From Ascaris suum (Eukaryota; Nematoda; Chromadorea; Rhabditida; Ascarididae), in assembly GCA_013433145.1 (NCBI GenBank), contig CM024175.1, positions 6,246,516-6,310,515 of the forward strand: a stretch of DNA of 64,000 bases, in the 5' to 3' direction. Of this stretch, positions 35,666 through 49,583 are shown one piece after another. Position 1 is the stretch's first letter; every line of letters begins with the position of its first letter. The notes below the pieces were generated by a model. It was not told the DNA's origin. It was given only the letters and a program-made list of their open reading frames with translations, and made no database searches. The position numbers were made by a program, and so were the translations under genes.

Positions 35666-37986
35666 ATACGGTTAGAAAGGGGAAGGGAAAAGAAGAGATC
35701 TGAAATCTGTTCGTTAAATGAGCCAAAAGGTAAGAGTTCCTCCAACCGCCTCTAACCATTTTGGTTCTCATAAGTGAAAATTTTGACATCCGCCTTCAAT
35801 CGTTCGATCAAGATCCAGCCAAGAGATTTCCGCTCTGAAATGCACTTCGGGATATTTCTTCATTTAAGGCAGTCCAGATGATCCTTGATCCTTTTTGTAG
35901 AAAATCGTTTTTTTTTCGAATTTCTTTCCACTCTCTATAGCCCCCACTGAAATTTAAAGTGGAGGAAATGGATTGAGTCAATTTCAGACATATGAGCGAG
36001 ACAATTGAATTATGGACATATGGAGTCAGGTTTAGGGTTATATATCATTCTCGCATTTAATGCATTCTCTAGTTACAGATGGGGAATCCACTGTTTATTA
36101 ATTGTGTCTTATCTGCCTGTTTGTCTGTCTGCTTCCTAGTCGGTTATTCCCATACTGAATCAACTTGCCAAGTTATTTTCGCTTGCCTTTCCAAGTGATT
36201 TTGCATATTTAGTAATATCCCCTCCTTGAGGTCGTTGGCTCATTTGCCTTTTCAACAAACGATTTGCATGGACGATATTTTATTAAAATAAAATGCCAGC
36301 CGGACCACCGTTCGTTCCGATTTCGATGGATTTCCATAAGGTGATCAACTGATAAAAACATTGTGTGATGTACTACGAGCCGAGAGATACGAAAAATTTG
36401 GGGTTATGGCATGTTTCTTTGAAACTAAAATCGATGCACGTGAAAACTCATAGATAATTAGGCGATGTTGATGAAGTAGCACTAAATTTTCAAGGGTCTG
36501 ACATTTCCATGCGTTTATCACAAAAAGTCACATTAATAGTGACTTTCTATTGTAATGATAGAACTATAAAATAGTTGGAGTGAAACGAGACGATGAGAGG
36601 AGTGAATTCTCAGAGAATTGCTTTGTTCGGATCCTTGATGCCACCGAAATTCCCCTCTGTAGGCCTCATTATCCACTTCGTGGACACTGAATGGGAGGGG
36701 AGAACTATTAGGAAGAGGAAGAAGGGAGGGCAGAGTTGACGAAGAATGGCAGTCACCGCGATTATTTTCAGCAAGAAATTCAGCGTCGATTTTTCAGAAA
36801 ATGTAGGGACTTTTGGGTATTTTTTAAATGGATACTTTTTCGAATATTTCATCATATGGGGTATATTTCAAAACAGAGATTTTAACAGAACTTGTAACCT
36901 ATTCACCGGCACAAATGCTGCAGTTATGCGCTTCAACGACAAAGCTGTTCAAATATGCTTCAAACAATCATGGAAAACGGTGTTTTTTGGCATTTCGGAT
37001 GTTCTCTAGAATGCAGAATTTTATGCTTGGCAACTCTTGAATTAGCGATCAAATCTTCTCTCGAAACGTTCTACCATTTGCGCTCACAATCTAATAAGTT
37101 GCTTCTTGCGGATGATTCGCAAATATGAGTCGTAAAGGAAAGGGATTGGGGGAATGGATTTGACAAAACCAAATTTTTAGGTCAATTTTTATCTTTTGAA
37201 TCGGATTCTCTTAACGACTTTCATTCATTACATCCGTCAGTGAGATGCTATACAATTTCATTTCATTCAGCTCAGTGGAATATTTCAAAAAAAGTTACGC
37301 AGGACGCCCACTGAAAAGCGATATATGTGGAGGGAATTGCAATTAAAGCTTGCATGAGGATTCTTGGCTGCGACAACCGCGGTGACAGCGACTGCCCACT
37401 GCGAAATTCACACTTTTCACTTCTTTGCACATTCAGCTGAAAAAAAGAATCATTCTTGTATTGTCAGCCAGTGTTGTTTTTTTTCCACTTTGCGTGCCTT
37501 CGAAAAGAAGAACGAAATTCCCGTTCCTCACCTAAGGCACAAGAGATTAAAGCGAACAATAGAAAAGAACTTCAAGTGCCGTTGACAAAATAAGCTTTTC
37601 TCTTGTAGCCACAGTGAAATCAACTGATTTATGAGGATCGACCGATACTGTTCACCTATGCCGATTAACGCAAATGAACATTTCTTTCACGCAAAACAGT
37701 TTTCGCAATTGTTGCGACATGTTATTTCTTATTAAAAAGTATACTGATCTTTATATTCTATCCTCTAATGCCTGAATAAGTGTGTGTCAACATTGCCTAT
37801 TAAACCATCTAATGCTTTTTTGCTTTTCCTTTCTTGCTAATGAGGTTAGAGCATTTAACATCGAACATTCATCTTTAATAAGTCATCATTCTTATACAAT
37901 TTTCCACATATAACGCCCCTTTTGTTATTAGCAACACTTATATTTTGCTTAAATATTTTCAAAAACGTATCATCGTTTTCGCAGCT

Positions 37987-38483
37987 TTATTTGGCATCCT
38001 TCTTGAAATAATGAGCTGATAATAAAGTGCTTTTTGAATAAGTGGTATAATTCGAAAGTTTTTGAAAATATTTTCAAATTCATAAGCGAAACAAATCGCA
38101 TTGATATTTTTGTGCCAATTTTGCAGAGAATGAATTCCGCACTCATTTTATAAATTTTCACTCACTTCGCTCATTTTTATAGCAAGTCTTTTATTTTGCC
38201 AACCAGTTATTGAATACGTCGGTTGCATTATTCTGCAGAGAATGGTATTACATTCAAAAGTTCTCACAGTATCCACGAAAATGAACAACAATGAATTGAG
38301 CTTCAAGCGTGCAATTCTCGATGGATTTTCTAGAGCAGAGAACGGTACTGGTTGCAAACATATGCAAAGCATTGAATGAGTAATTTCTGCGAACACTTTA
38401 ACAATTATGTGTGCAGCATTACGAATTTCTGCTGTTTTTATAGAGAATTTTTTTTTTTCATGAAACAATAGCGGATTGTTCAT
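37987..38483 (-). CDS. two-exon ORF, unknown function
   Basis: Exon 38483-38166 begins MNNPLLFHEKKKFSIK with A at -3 and is open for 106 codons to a GTGAGTGAA donor. It contains EIRNAAHIIVKVFAEIT, NPSRIARLKLNSLLFIFV and MQPTYSITGWQNKRLAIK. A T-rich acceptor (CTCATTATTTCAAG) ends at 38002, and the next exon adds KDAK and a stop, in phase; the intron is 164 nt. Without splicing the frame runs only five more codons. A second minus-strand frame (38161-37970, MSAEFILCKIGTKISMRF onward) overlaps. No domain is recognised. Confidence 0.35.
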
Positions 38484-39214
38484 GCTTAGCTACTAATTTG
38501 CTCCACCGAGAAGAGCACGCCTACTATGTTAGGAAATTACGCTTGAATCAAGGACTTGAAACAGTCAACAGAATCTGGGAGAGAACAACAGAATTGAAGA
38601 AATATAGACCGAATTTGAGAAATATCAGCAAAATTTTGAGAGGACCGGTTGATTTGAAGCAAATTTGAAGCAATCTTTTCCGCACAATCTGAATCACTCG
38701 ATGAATAATGATTTGATCGAAACGTTCAACTTCAAAATGCTCCAATATTCGAAACATTTCGCGAAGAATAAATGTTTTATATGCTTATGCAAATTTGCGT
38801 TCTCTGAACATTGTGCGGCGGATGTATGCACATGTATGTGTATGTATGTCTATCTATTTGTATACTAATTTCACTAGGGGGCGAGAAGGGCCTCAAAAGT
38901 TTCGGGTGAGGAATTTAAAATGCACTATCTGAACCATGAGATAATATGTATGCAGTGTATAAGTCGGTGTTGTCATGGTGAGTATACCGACGCATTATCT
39001 TGCATATTTAATCATTTATTGCAGTTTTCAAGATTTTTCAGCTTTATTAGAGGAGATACAAAAATGCCTTTGATGCATCATCGAATCTGCGAGCTTCTAT
39101 ACTTGTACTCATGACCACATCGTAGGAGGTGTTAAATGCCTGCATTTCATGCACTAATGAGTGAATTATTAGTTTACTTATTTGTTTATTGTGGTATGCT
39201 ATTTACATCAAATT

Positions 39215-39316
39215 TATATTTATGTTATTTATGTTCATATTTATGTTTAAATTCATATTTACATTTTATTTATATTTATACTTATATTTATATTTATTTA
39301 CATATTTATATATTTA
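39215..39316. repeat. TTTATA-rich low-complexity tract
   Basis: Imperfect TATTTA/TTTATA units over about 100 bp. Confidence 0.8.
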
Positions 39317-39864
39317 AACGTTTCATTAGTTAGTATGCGAAAATTTATAGCAATGATACTAGAGAGTTGAGCGATGGTGCATACCTTTCTTTACATTTGC
39401 AAAATATATTGCCATAAAACGTTGATATTACTGAACATACCTTTCCCCGTATGCGAGCAGAAAATTTTGCGCTTGCCAGACAACATTCTCTATCGGTGCA
39501 CACTCTCGCTGTTGAATTGACAAAGTGCGATTATTGCACTTTGCTGTCGATCAGTCAATCACTCCCTCAGAGACATGCAAAGCAGAAAAATTACAATGAA
39601 AAAAGAATTTCTTCGAAGTAAACCTTCTCTGTAATTGAATTGTTCATTCATTAAATTATACGATCTAAGAAAGAAGGATAGATATTTCGTTGTTTCATTT
39701 GCTGTCGAATTGTTTTCTTGCAATTTGTACTTGATCGCTTCTCATGAAATTATGCACGAACTCAGCGAGATATCTAATTATTCTTAGTTTAGTGATAGAA
39801 ATACCCACAATGCACTAAATTGTTGTCAATGTGCCTAATTTCTTTCTGCAAAAATCGATCTTTA

Positions 39865-39938
39865 TGAATACTGGAAATTAGGATCGTTTAAACACTGCTC
39901 CATCTTAGGATCGCTTAAAAATATGAATACTGGAAATT
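39865..39938. repeat. interleaved short direct repeats (A-B-B'-A')
   Basis: TATGAATACTGGAAATT occurs at 39865 and 39922. TAGGATCGTTTAAA at 39881 and TAGGATCGCTTAAA at 39906 lie between them. Confidence 0.75.
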
Positions 39939-42428
39939 CAGTATTACTGCTATGTTCTAGAGTGGCCTTTTCCTTTTTCACAGATTTACTTAAATTTAGT
40001 AAAAGCAACGGCTACTGATAATGTATAATGAAAATCGATTTATGCTACTTGAAAAAATTTTAGTGTTCGCTGACTTTCAAAAAAATTCCTTCATAAACTC
40101 TATGGACTAAGTAAATCTGCCAAAAAATTCATTGATATTCGTCGTTTTCAACCCCAAAATGATGTTACCCGATAAAAAAGATCACAGTGTGAAGTGATAA
40201 TAAGTTGCATTAATAGTCATAATCATTGTCAGGCAGCGCATCGTCGAGCGTCCATAGAGGATACTGATAACACCTAATGCGTTATTTCAATACATTTTGT
40301 TGCCGTGCTAAAATGCTTACAATTGGCTCTGATTCATGCTGTCAGTTAATTTTATATGAGCGAATTAGAATGGGATAAGAAGGTGATCGTAATTTTAGCG
40401 AAATTACGATTTAGTGCTCTTTCTTGAAATATGTGCAAAAATATTTTCCTCTTTTTTTGCATTTGTTTTTTTTTTTGCAATGCATTTACATTTTTGCAAC
40501 GTCATACCGCTGTACGCATCTCTGTGTATGTTGTCTATACGGTGTTTTCAATGCAAAAGTCACAGATGTTATATTATAACGAAATATCATGATGAGAATC
40601 TGCACTATGAAGTGGCGTCCCGAATTCAAAAATTGTCGCCATTGCTCGCCCTCTGATTGAGTTATTAGCATATTAGCTCGTTGCGTTGTTGATTTACGCG
40701 TGAAAAATTTCCTCCTTCATCAAATGGGATCGAATCGAAAGTGGTTCCCTGATTGCAAATTCGTATGTGTCACAAGAAAAGCTGATAATTGCGCACAGTG
40801 TGGTTGTTTTTGGATGCTTCGGCAACCGTTTAATTTGGGACGCAAAAAAAATGCTCATCGTGCTTCCTTCCCTAGCAAATTATTTCACTATCTCAATTGT
40901 GCATTTTTCCATCTACAACACAGTTAAATATTTTATCAGCTTATAGAAATTAATACGAAACGTGGCAAAGTATAAAATGCAAAATAGTCGATGAAATCTT
41001 TCTGATGGTAACTAAAAATTTCCTGCATAGTGTTAAAGAATTTTAATTACAACAGGAAGCGGAACGATTAAAGTGCTAACATAGATAAGAGACGACTGAG
41101 TTTTAAATGCAACTGAGATTTACCGATATTCCTTTGATTTTTGTATTCACAGTTTTTTCTCAACAATTGATTTGCGATTGCTATTTATTGCGATTCCCAA
41201 TAGGAAATTCTATTGGGGGTGAGGGAAAGTTGGGGGTGTAGTAATATTTTTATGAGACCCACCACATAAGCTGTTGCAACTTCAAAATAGTCAGCAAACA
41301 TTTTCGAGTATGCATGGTTTCGCACAGGCGTTTCATTATGCTAGTGAGGCAAAGAATCTCTATTCTCAGAGGAAAAAGAGTTGCTGCAAAAACTGCATAA
41401 AATTGCTGCAACTATTGTATCGAAAGAAATCGCTGCAAATTTATCCCACCTGTTCTCAGATGTACGTGGGATAAAACTGAGATCACGTTTATTTCAAGCA
41501 GTACGAAATGTTGGAGAGTGAGAGGAGCAATATCCCACTCACTGGCAAGAGGTTCTGTTCGCGTTCGAAAAGTGGTTAGTTTTATTTCACCTTAAATCGT
41601 GGTGAGAAGTATTGACCGCAAGCTGAAGCCGAGGAAGGCAGGGCTAAACATCACAGCCGCGAATGAAATCTTCTCGAGTGCGCTTTCCAGAATAGCCCCC
41701 TTATTTCCATAAAACCAACAATACTTCAGCAACTCAGCATTAATTATTTCCACCACCAAAGGAATGAAACTTTTGGCTATCCTTCATTCGCAGCCCAGCT
41801 CACTATATTGGTCCGGTTATGGAGACTAACTCCGTCCAGAAGCTTCTGTCAACTGAAGAATATAAAAGCAGCTTATCTGGTAAAAGTTTACAGTGATAAT
41901 ACTCGTTAGAAAGGAAAGCCCCTAGAGAGAGTGAACGCTGTGATGCTTTACTCGCTGTTATTTAATCATTGATGGAATTTAACGAGAATTAATCGACGCA
42001 TCATAAATGTCTGATTTCTCGGATGGTTTTTGTTTCGAAAATATCATATAGTTTTTAACGTGCTGCTGCACTGTGTGCTCGGAAATGTCGTTCAGCGATT
42101 ATGAGAGATTTCAAAGTTGGCTCACTGACTTCTGCAAAAATTCGATAAAACTTCATCGTTCAAAGCAATGCGCAGAGCATTAATAAATCCACTTTTTAAT
42201 GCATCATTGGTATTTTCCTTTGTAATGAGTGAATGTTGAGAATGAGAGTTCAGAGATCAACACCATTTGCGTTCGAGGAATCCGGTCGTTTGTTCATTGA
42301 TTGTATAAAGTTCATAGTGCAATCACAACTTGTGGAAAAGTCAATATGAAATTATGCTCGCAGAAGTTGGACGCGAGAGGAAGTTGCCTAACGGATATGC
42401 AAGTACGCACCTTTATCAAATTACAGCA

Positions 42429-42715
42429 TCATGGGAGCGGAAAACGAAAGATCGCGGCTGAATGAGATTTGGGATAACGATGCAATCAGTGCGATTAAGA
42501 ATTACAAGAGATCAGTAAGGCAAAAGAAGAAGAAGAAAACGGTCAAAGTTGGTGGTAGCAGTATTCCTTCTCTTAGTCTGTCTCTCCTGGGGTAGTCTGA
42601 CCTCACCTGTTGGAGCATCATAGCAGATGAACTCAAGCTGCCTTCGCCTCAGATGGAGAACAGATGGAGAAGGTGTTTGATCGCTAATGAGCTTTTTTTG
42701 TGCATTTGCAAACAT
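42429..42715 (-). CDS. two-exon minus-strand gene or gene end
   Basis: From ATG at 42715 the frame reads MFANAQKKLISDQTPSPS, VLHLRRRQLEFICYDAPT and ends at a consensus donor ACAG|GTGAGG (exon end 42607). A 149-nt intron ends at ATCTCATTCAG, and the short last exon 42457-42429 (AIFRFPLP, TGA) joins in phase. If the donor is skipped the frame stays open to 42512. The 5' end is uncertain: an acceptor-like CACTAG lies just before the ATG, and another frame upstream (DECAGLDQAAGRSLRLIG) is also coding-like. Confidence 0.32.
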
Positions 42716-42918
42716 CGTACCCTAGTGATTACTGCGCAGTCCGTTGTAAATGGGTTCGACCAGACTCTTTGGCTCATCCTACCGATTAACCTCAACGAGC
42801 GACCAGCAGCCTGGTCCAGCCCAGCACACTCATCAGGACGATGGGGTGGCAAAGGGTTTTTCTTTTAAACGAAACATTGGTGAAGTGACTCCTTGGCAAC
42901 CGAAGTACGAAGAGGAGC

Positions 42919-42948
42919 CTAAGTTCTAACCTTCTCTAACAACTTCTC
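42919..42948 (-). other. possible terminal mini-exon after TA array 4
   Basis: An excellent acceptor (CTGTTTTCGTGTGGCAG) is followed by EKLLEKVRT and TAG in phase 0; the other two phases stop within eight codons. It is too short to support on its own. It is listed because it lies 44 nt beyond the fourth TA array. Confidence 0.2.
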
Positions 42949-42993
42949 CTGCCACACGAAAACAGAAGCGGTGTGAAACGTCATGAAGACAAA

Positions 42994-43138
<145 letters not shown>

Positions 43139-44102
43139 AATACTGATTCATCAGAGAATTTCATTTAGCTGAGCCGAAAAAGACCCTAATGCAATGCTGA
43201 TAAACTGAAAACATTGTTGCATTGAGACATATACGCATAACTGCATGCCTATAGACATAAGTGTTATTTATATGTTTTCGGATGATTAATCGAGAGGTTT
43301 GTGAAAAACTTATTGTTGGAATCAATTCCGGTTTTCTATTTTGACAAAAATAGAAGCAAAAATCCACTTGATCTCTTCGCAACAATATTTTTAGCACTCA
43401 GTTCACTCGATTTAATGGATTTTGAGCGTAAAAAAAATGAATTTTAATCATTTGTTGTTGAAAAGTGATGGTGCTTTACCAAATCAAAATAACAGTGTGC
43501 CAGAAACTTCCAAACAGTCATTAAAATTGAGTTGGAGAAATACTTGCTTATTCCAATTTCTCGTGTGAAAATTTTCGCTTTTTGCAAAATTTTGAAAGCT
43601 ATCTTTATTGAGGCAAATTCAAATCTTTTGGCTCAAAATTCATAATATTTACTTCCTACTCAACAAGAAATCGTTTTGCACCTTTTTTGGGCTTAGGTAA
43701 TGCAAGAAAAACTATTCATGCATCGGATTGGTGCATTGTTAACTTATGCATGGAAGTGCCATTTTTTTCCCTTCGTTAGCGATATTTAGAAGCTTCATTA
43801 TCCACATTGGAGCATGGAGGAGGAGATGGGGTGGGAAGAGGGAGGGCGGAGAAGGAGAAGGAACAGGAAGGATTGGAGGGTGTAGTGACTCATTTATCGA
43901 ATATCTTTCTCTGGCGAGCGGAATCTGCTACCGGAACACTGTCTACCTCAGTGTTCGAGTGTTTTAGGTTAGCATGCACACCCTACCATATGCTTTATTT
44001 CTGCCAACTATGATAGGATGAAGCCGCAGTTTATCGGTTTTATGCATTAAATGATGAATTTATCTCTGATCGTATGAACTAGCAGACAAACAGCTGTTTC
44101 AG

Positions 44103-44376
44103 CGTGATAAATGAGTCGTTTTTTTGCCTCAAATCGGCGTCTAAAACAAAAGCCGTCAGGTGGGAAGTGACAACACTTGTTGCACAATGTCAAGTGCCAG
44201 AGAACTTTTTGCGCGTTTCTTTTATCAACAAACTTCCGAAAGCATTTTTAAGTGGTTATTGTTTGTTGCATTTGAGGTGTATGCAATGTGGATCGGCAGA
44301 TGCTTTTGCTGAAACTGCATTTTCAGTGCACATCCTTCAGCATCTGTTTTATCACTGGTCACTTCAACAGTTTTAA
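44103..44376 (+). CDS. candidate 3' terminal exon, 90 codons
   Basis: A CTGTTTCAG acceptor (ends 44102) is followed directly by an open frame from VINESFFCLKSASKTKAV through VRWEVTTLVAQCQVPENF to TAA after WSLQQF. A GTCAG|GTGGGA site near the start could be a donor. The sequence looks protein-like, with modest Cys content and no recognised domain. Two more plus-strand ORFs follow (44430 and 45096), which may be parts of the same locus. Confidence 0.28.
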
Positions 44377-44429
44377 TTTACCAACTTCTCTAAAACTTAA
44401 TTTTTTGTTAATATCTACCGCTACCGAGA

Positions 44430-44777
44430 ATGGATACTGGTCATGCATTCTATCAGTGGTGTGAGTATTATTGGCTAACTGTGTTCATCACCTTCGCACA
44501 TACATCGTCAATACAAGTACATTTGAAATGTCGCCAAATGCGAGTAACATTTTGGTGGACTGAACTGAGATGCCGACCTAAGAGATCTTTCAGGAACCGT
44601 TTTCGAAACTCTAGAAAAACACCAGTAAGCCGGTATTGCAGAACACAGTGCAAATTTTCATCTAGCTTAGAGACACTACTAGACTACGATGCCAAAGAAG
44701 CGAAGCTGGTATGCTTAAAACTATCGGAATCCAGAAATTTCGGGCCGGAGTGGTGTTATGGTGAAGCTCACTGTTGA
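44430..44777 (+). CDS. unidentified 115-aa ORF with ATG
   Basis: ATG in a good context (GAGAATGG) gives MDTGHAFYQWCEYYWLTV and later RCRPKRSFRNRFRNSRK and LLDYDAKEAKLVCLKL, ending in TGA. Three internal donor-like sites (GGT|GTGAGTATT, CCA|GTAAGCCGG, CTG|GTATGC) suggest it may be read as exons and not as one frame. No family is recognised. Confidence 0.25.
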   Translation: MDTGHAFYQWCEYYWLTVFITFAHTSSIQVHLKCRQMRVTFWWTELRCRPKRSFRNRFRNSRKTPVSRYCRTQCKFSSSLETLLDYDAKEAKLVCLKLSESRNFGPEWCYGEAHC

Positions 44778-45095
44778 AACTTTTACCTACTTTTCTCTGT
44801 GTTAGCCTTGCTGTATAGTGATAATAGCGATATTATCTATCAATGATTGCACCGAGTGGAAATGTAACAAATGCTCCTTTAAAGTTGCCTCGCAAGCATT
44901 TTAATGCCTCTCATCTTTTCTCAAATATCTTTCCTTACTGATACAGTGAAATGCTTTTTTTTTAAATTACTCTACTGTTTATAATTTTCCTTGCTGCCGT
45001 TCCACTGTGTTTATTAGCGACCGAAAAATCAACTTTCATCTCTAATATCCGTCACCGGTAGGCACAAAAAATATGCTCAGTGACACAATGAAGAG

Positions 45096-45503
45096 ATGCT
45101 TTCGTCTCTTTACTGCTCTTTAGTTGTGCAAAAATTTTTATCGAACTTTGACATGAGAAGATTGAATAAAGGCATATTTAGATCAAGGAATGCATCGAAC
45201 GCACGAGTGGTTACGCACTGCAAAGGAATCTCAATACGCAAGAAACGCAGAAGCAAAAAGAGAAGAGCTGTAATAAGCAGATGTATTTTCTATTGCGTAC
45301 ACACAAAGCACAACGTATTTGCTATTCCACTGAAACGCAATATCTCGTATAGAGCATTCTCTTCCCAAACAGTGGCGATGAAAATAAAATGGAAAAGCAA
45401 TCCGTCTGACCAACGCTTTTGTGGACGTTATTTTTTTGCATCGCTGACGTTATCGGACGGCGCCTTCCTTTTTCTGCAAGCACTTACCTCTGCATTTTTT
45501 TGA
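45096..45503 (+). CDS. unidentified 135-aa basic ORF with ATG
   Basis: The frame starts MLSSLYCSLVVQKFLSNF and has a strongly basic centre (ISIRKKRRSKKRRAVIS) resembling a nuclear localisation signal. A part rich in aromatics follows (RFCGRYFFASLTLSDGAF), then TGA. It is the second longest frame in the window. An overlapping plus frame (45419-45682) is also open. No domain is recognised; a chance ORF cannot be excluded. Confidence 0.27.
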   Translation: MLSSLYCSLVVQKFLSNFDMRRLNKGIFRSRNASNARVVTHCKGISIRKKRRSKKRRAVISRCIFYCVHTKHNVFAIPLKRNISYRAFSSQTVAMKIKWKSNPSDQRFCGRYFFASLTLSDGAFLFLQALTSAFF

Positions 45504-46099
45504 AGATGAGGGCGATAAACGCTTTCAGCGCGTTCAGATGTCGACAGCCATTCATAACTCCACTTAATTCCTTGAAAGGCAAAAGTGCTTCCAGAAAAAA
45601 AGTAATGCAGAAGCGAATGGATGCAACGACAATCCGTAGAAACTCATTTTGCATTTCCTCACATATTACATCTTATAGTTGATATAAGATGCGAGAGTTG
45701 TGAGTGAAACAACATTATTACTTTCATTGCATATTTCAACAAAATTGCATAGGTTCAGTTTTTTTGCTTATTTTAAATTGCATTTTTCAAGATGCATAAC
45801 TGAATACTCGTTTACATCTCATCGATGGTATTCGAATGTTGTAAAAATTGCGGTTACTTTAATAATTCACAAAATATGTTGAAATACCTACTACAACGCA
45901 AAATGCTTGCAAGATTTGCTTCTCTGAGCAACAATTTCCGTCCTTTCGCACCTTCCTCCTCTCGTCTTTGCTCTTATCCTTGCCCCTCTCCCCTTTCCAC
46001 ATCCTCGTTCCACCTCCCTTCCTCTGGAAATCTCGACTACAAATTTCTAAACTTTTTTATTAAAATGAACTAAAGCCTAGGCTATAAAAAAAAAGAAAA

Positions 46100-49000
46100 T
46101 AATTTTAATTCTTAATGCCATTGTAGAGCTCCTATAGCCTCATATAAAACATGATATATTATCAGCACAACACCAAATGCCTACTTTTTCATCTTCTTTG
46201 TTCTCAACTTTTGAGTGATCCTCATAGTAAATAATGCCGAATTCTTCTCAACCTTAATTGAAATTTTATTCACCGAACACGAAGAATAAAATCTCCGACT
46301 ACTTAATTCGTTTATTTAGTCAAAAGTTTTAACAACTCGCATATACGCCTATTACTTGCAAAGTGTAAACGATCATGATAATAGTATAGGGAAACGTTCC
46401 TGCTCTCCTCTCGTGCAGAGTTTCCCTTAGATAATTTCTTGTATCTAATCTGTCTATTTGCTTAATTATAAGATGCTTCGTGATAAAGGATCAGTGGAGT
46501 AATAGGTTTTCCTCCTGAACATTGGGAGAAATGAAAAACTCACGTTACCAAGAAGAATAAATGTAAAAAATTATCCCTGTCTCCACCCTCCCCCTCAACC
46601 CTCTCTGACAGAGGATGGAGAATTCATTCAGTTGAAAACTGAGAGCTCTTTTAACTAAAAGATCACTTTTTGATTTGTGGGAAAAACGAAGAGCGCATTG
46701 AGTAAAAGAACCGTCTTCATTAGGAAACTGATCTAGAAACCTCTGAGCGAAACAAGACATACCTTCCTCTATCAAAGGAGCCGGAAGAGATGGTTTTTAT
46801 CTCAATGAGGAATTTGAACATATTCTTATGTTGATGCAGAAAGGACTGACGCAATTTCTCATTGGTTCACAATTTATTTTTCTTTTATTTTGCAACTCAT
46901 TTGGAATGCTTATTCACATCAAATTTTTCTTTAAAGATTCCTTCAACTATCGGTCAGCAATGATTATACGAATGTATTTATGCTTATTGCAATGTATTGT
47001 TACTAATTCAACTGTACAACGTTTGAGGTTTTTTCGGGTTATTTTGCATTTTCCAGTGTTAGTACTTACATGAATATTTGGCTATCGATGAGATGTTAAA
47101 GATGATGCATTCATTGATCAAACGAAGAGGAACGGGAATTAACTAGAAATCAGTTTTTGAAAGGTCGAAACCCTGAAAATCAGAGATTAAATGCGTTTTT
47201 TTTTTCTAACTGCGCAACTTTCTACGATATATTATGCTAATTTTATATCGCTGTAAACTGCATAATCTTGCATATAGTGTAAAAAAATTTTCTGAAATGT
47301 TAACCCTCAAATCCAACGAGAAATTAGAGAACAACAATGCTTAGGCTCCATCTAGTCTAATCATTGTTAGTGATAGCACACCATAAAAATGATGATAAAA
47401 CTGATAATTGCCAAAACGGAGATCACATCGTTCGTTGTTTTATCTATTTTATCATCTATTTCTATTCGTATTTAAATAGCATAAAGTTCGCTTTGTTAGC
47501 GACAGTCGATTGTGTAACGGCTAGCTGTGAAAACGAAGAAAACTCTGGAGCTCCCTTGTTCTCCTTTTCCTAAGGCAGTCAATACACCGTACAATTATGT
47601 GTTCGTCTCAAATCAAATTTTCAGCTGGAGCATCTCATTGTTACATCAATGCTTCTCTTCACTGAACCACTGTTTGGCTTAAATGAGTGCTTAATAAATA
47701 GTGACCACTGATAATAGGTCTCCCCTAACACGTTTTAATATCTAAAATTGAATTATGGACTAAAAGTAGCTGTAGTAGTCATGGCGAACTAAGTTGTAAC
47801 ATTTTTGAATGGCTGTTTCAAATTACAGCACTTTAAATGCATATATTAAACTATAGCGCTTATAAAACCATATATATAAGTTGTTGATTCGTAGTTATTT
47901 TCTCAACGCCAAACAGTTCATTTCTTACATATCAATATTTTTCGCCCAATATTTCTTTATTCTTTACTATAAAACGCGTATTTTTTTTTCTTTATTCCTT
48001 AGGAAATGTCGCTCTTTAATTTAGATGTTTTTGCGTTGAGCCATTGAGATTATTTGTGAATGTACCGAAAATATGACCTCATAATCATTTCCTTAAATAA
48101 GCTTCACCCTCTCACCTCTCTGCAAATATTCTATCTCAACGATGGTTTTGCCAAAGTAACAAATTCTTTCAGTGCATTCATATTTGAGTCCTAGACATGC
48201 ACATATTTCGAGTGAATTAATAATTAAATAGGGAAGATGTAACTAAGTGTGTTTAGAAATCTTAACCAACAAAGCAGACGATGCAATCTCTAAAGCAAAC
48301 CAACCATCACACGGTCAGAGGATGAGCTTTCCTCCAAAGGTTCAAGAGACCGCCGCTAAAAATTTGTTACTTACGTCGTGTTAGACTACTTTGATTTCTT
48401 CAATAGTGTAATGCGTATTTATTCGTTCTATTTCTGTACGTACATGTGTCATACTTGGTTTGGACTGATTTATGACTAAATATTGTACTTCATTATTTCG
48501 TGTACACTGCTCGCTCTACCGATCTTCTTTATGTGGTTCTTTATTTATTTGTTTCTTTATTTCTGAAGATATAACGCAGGAATTACCGAAATAAGTTCGC
48601 ACCTCGTTTACTAACAAGTTAATTTTTTGATTGTTATGCATATTTAACGAGCTTTGACGTCGTAATTTATTTTCCTATATAGACATCTGTTTGTTTCATT
48701 GTATCATGATGTAGAAAACATTAAAAAGGATATTCATTGCTAAGTAACATTGCGCAAGAAAAAATTTGCATATTCGCATCGCAATGATTCATCAATAATT
48801 ATTTATGTATTCTCGACAATTTTTGAGAAAATTTTGTTATGATAAATTATAAGCGATCATTTGACACATTTAGATTTATTCTATTTTTTTATTCTTCTTT
48901 ATTCTTTTATTCTTTTATTCTTACTACACAATATTAACTAATAATTTGGCTATGATTATGAATTCATTGGCATTTGAAAAGAAAAATCTCCATTAATGGA

Positions 49001-49550
49001 TCACAATTATCGATGTTAAATGTGGAAATTAATCTGTTAAAAAATGCAAATTGTCTTTAATATTTGAATGAACAAAGCGATCGCAAGCGTTAATCCACCA
49101 ATTATAAGCGCCTAAGTAGGAGTTACGAGAATTCTGATTTCTGTGTGAGCTCAAAAAATTTACATAATATTCCTTCGTATGTCTATTAAAAGTCGTTAAT
49201 GAACTATGGAGCATTGCATATTTCATTGGCGAAAATATCTCTTTTGCTTCTATAACGCCATTTCTTATGCTTATTCAACATTTATTACGTCATTTTATAA
49301 AGTAGGCCAAGAAGTGACATTTGTTGTTTAATAGCGCGTTGGTTTTTATTTGGTAAAACTTGTCATATCATGAAGAGAATACGGCTATGATAGTAGAATA
49401 AATAGAAGAGAATCCCAAAAATTGAGTTTGCCGCTATCTCACCGTACCATGTTTGCTTAACCACGTTAGACTACTTAGAAACCTATCTTAATAGTAAAGG
49501 TAAATCAACGAGTTCATTAAGATGGATTCTTTCTTCGCATGTCATCATTA
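46100..49550. other. gene-poor AT-rich stretch
   Basis: No frame above about 80 codons and no convincing exon. Homopolymer T runs are frequent. Confidence 0.5.
48884..48922. repeat. TTTTATTC tandem repeat
   Basis: About four imperfect copies of a TTATTCTT/TTTTATTC unit. Confidence 0.75.
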
Positions 49551-49583
49551 GCAGTTATCACGCTTTAATAATATCTACTGACT

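Larger units (their letters stand above)
38900..42400. other. gene-poor AT-rich stretch
   Basis: Short ORFs only, plus the TTTATA tract and the interleaved repeats at 39865. I see no acceptor-donor pair with a convincing frame. Confidence 0.45.
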
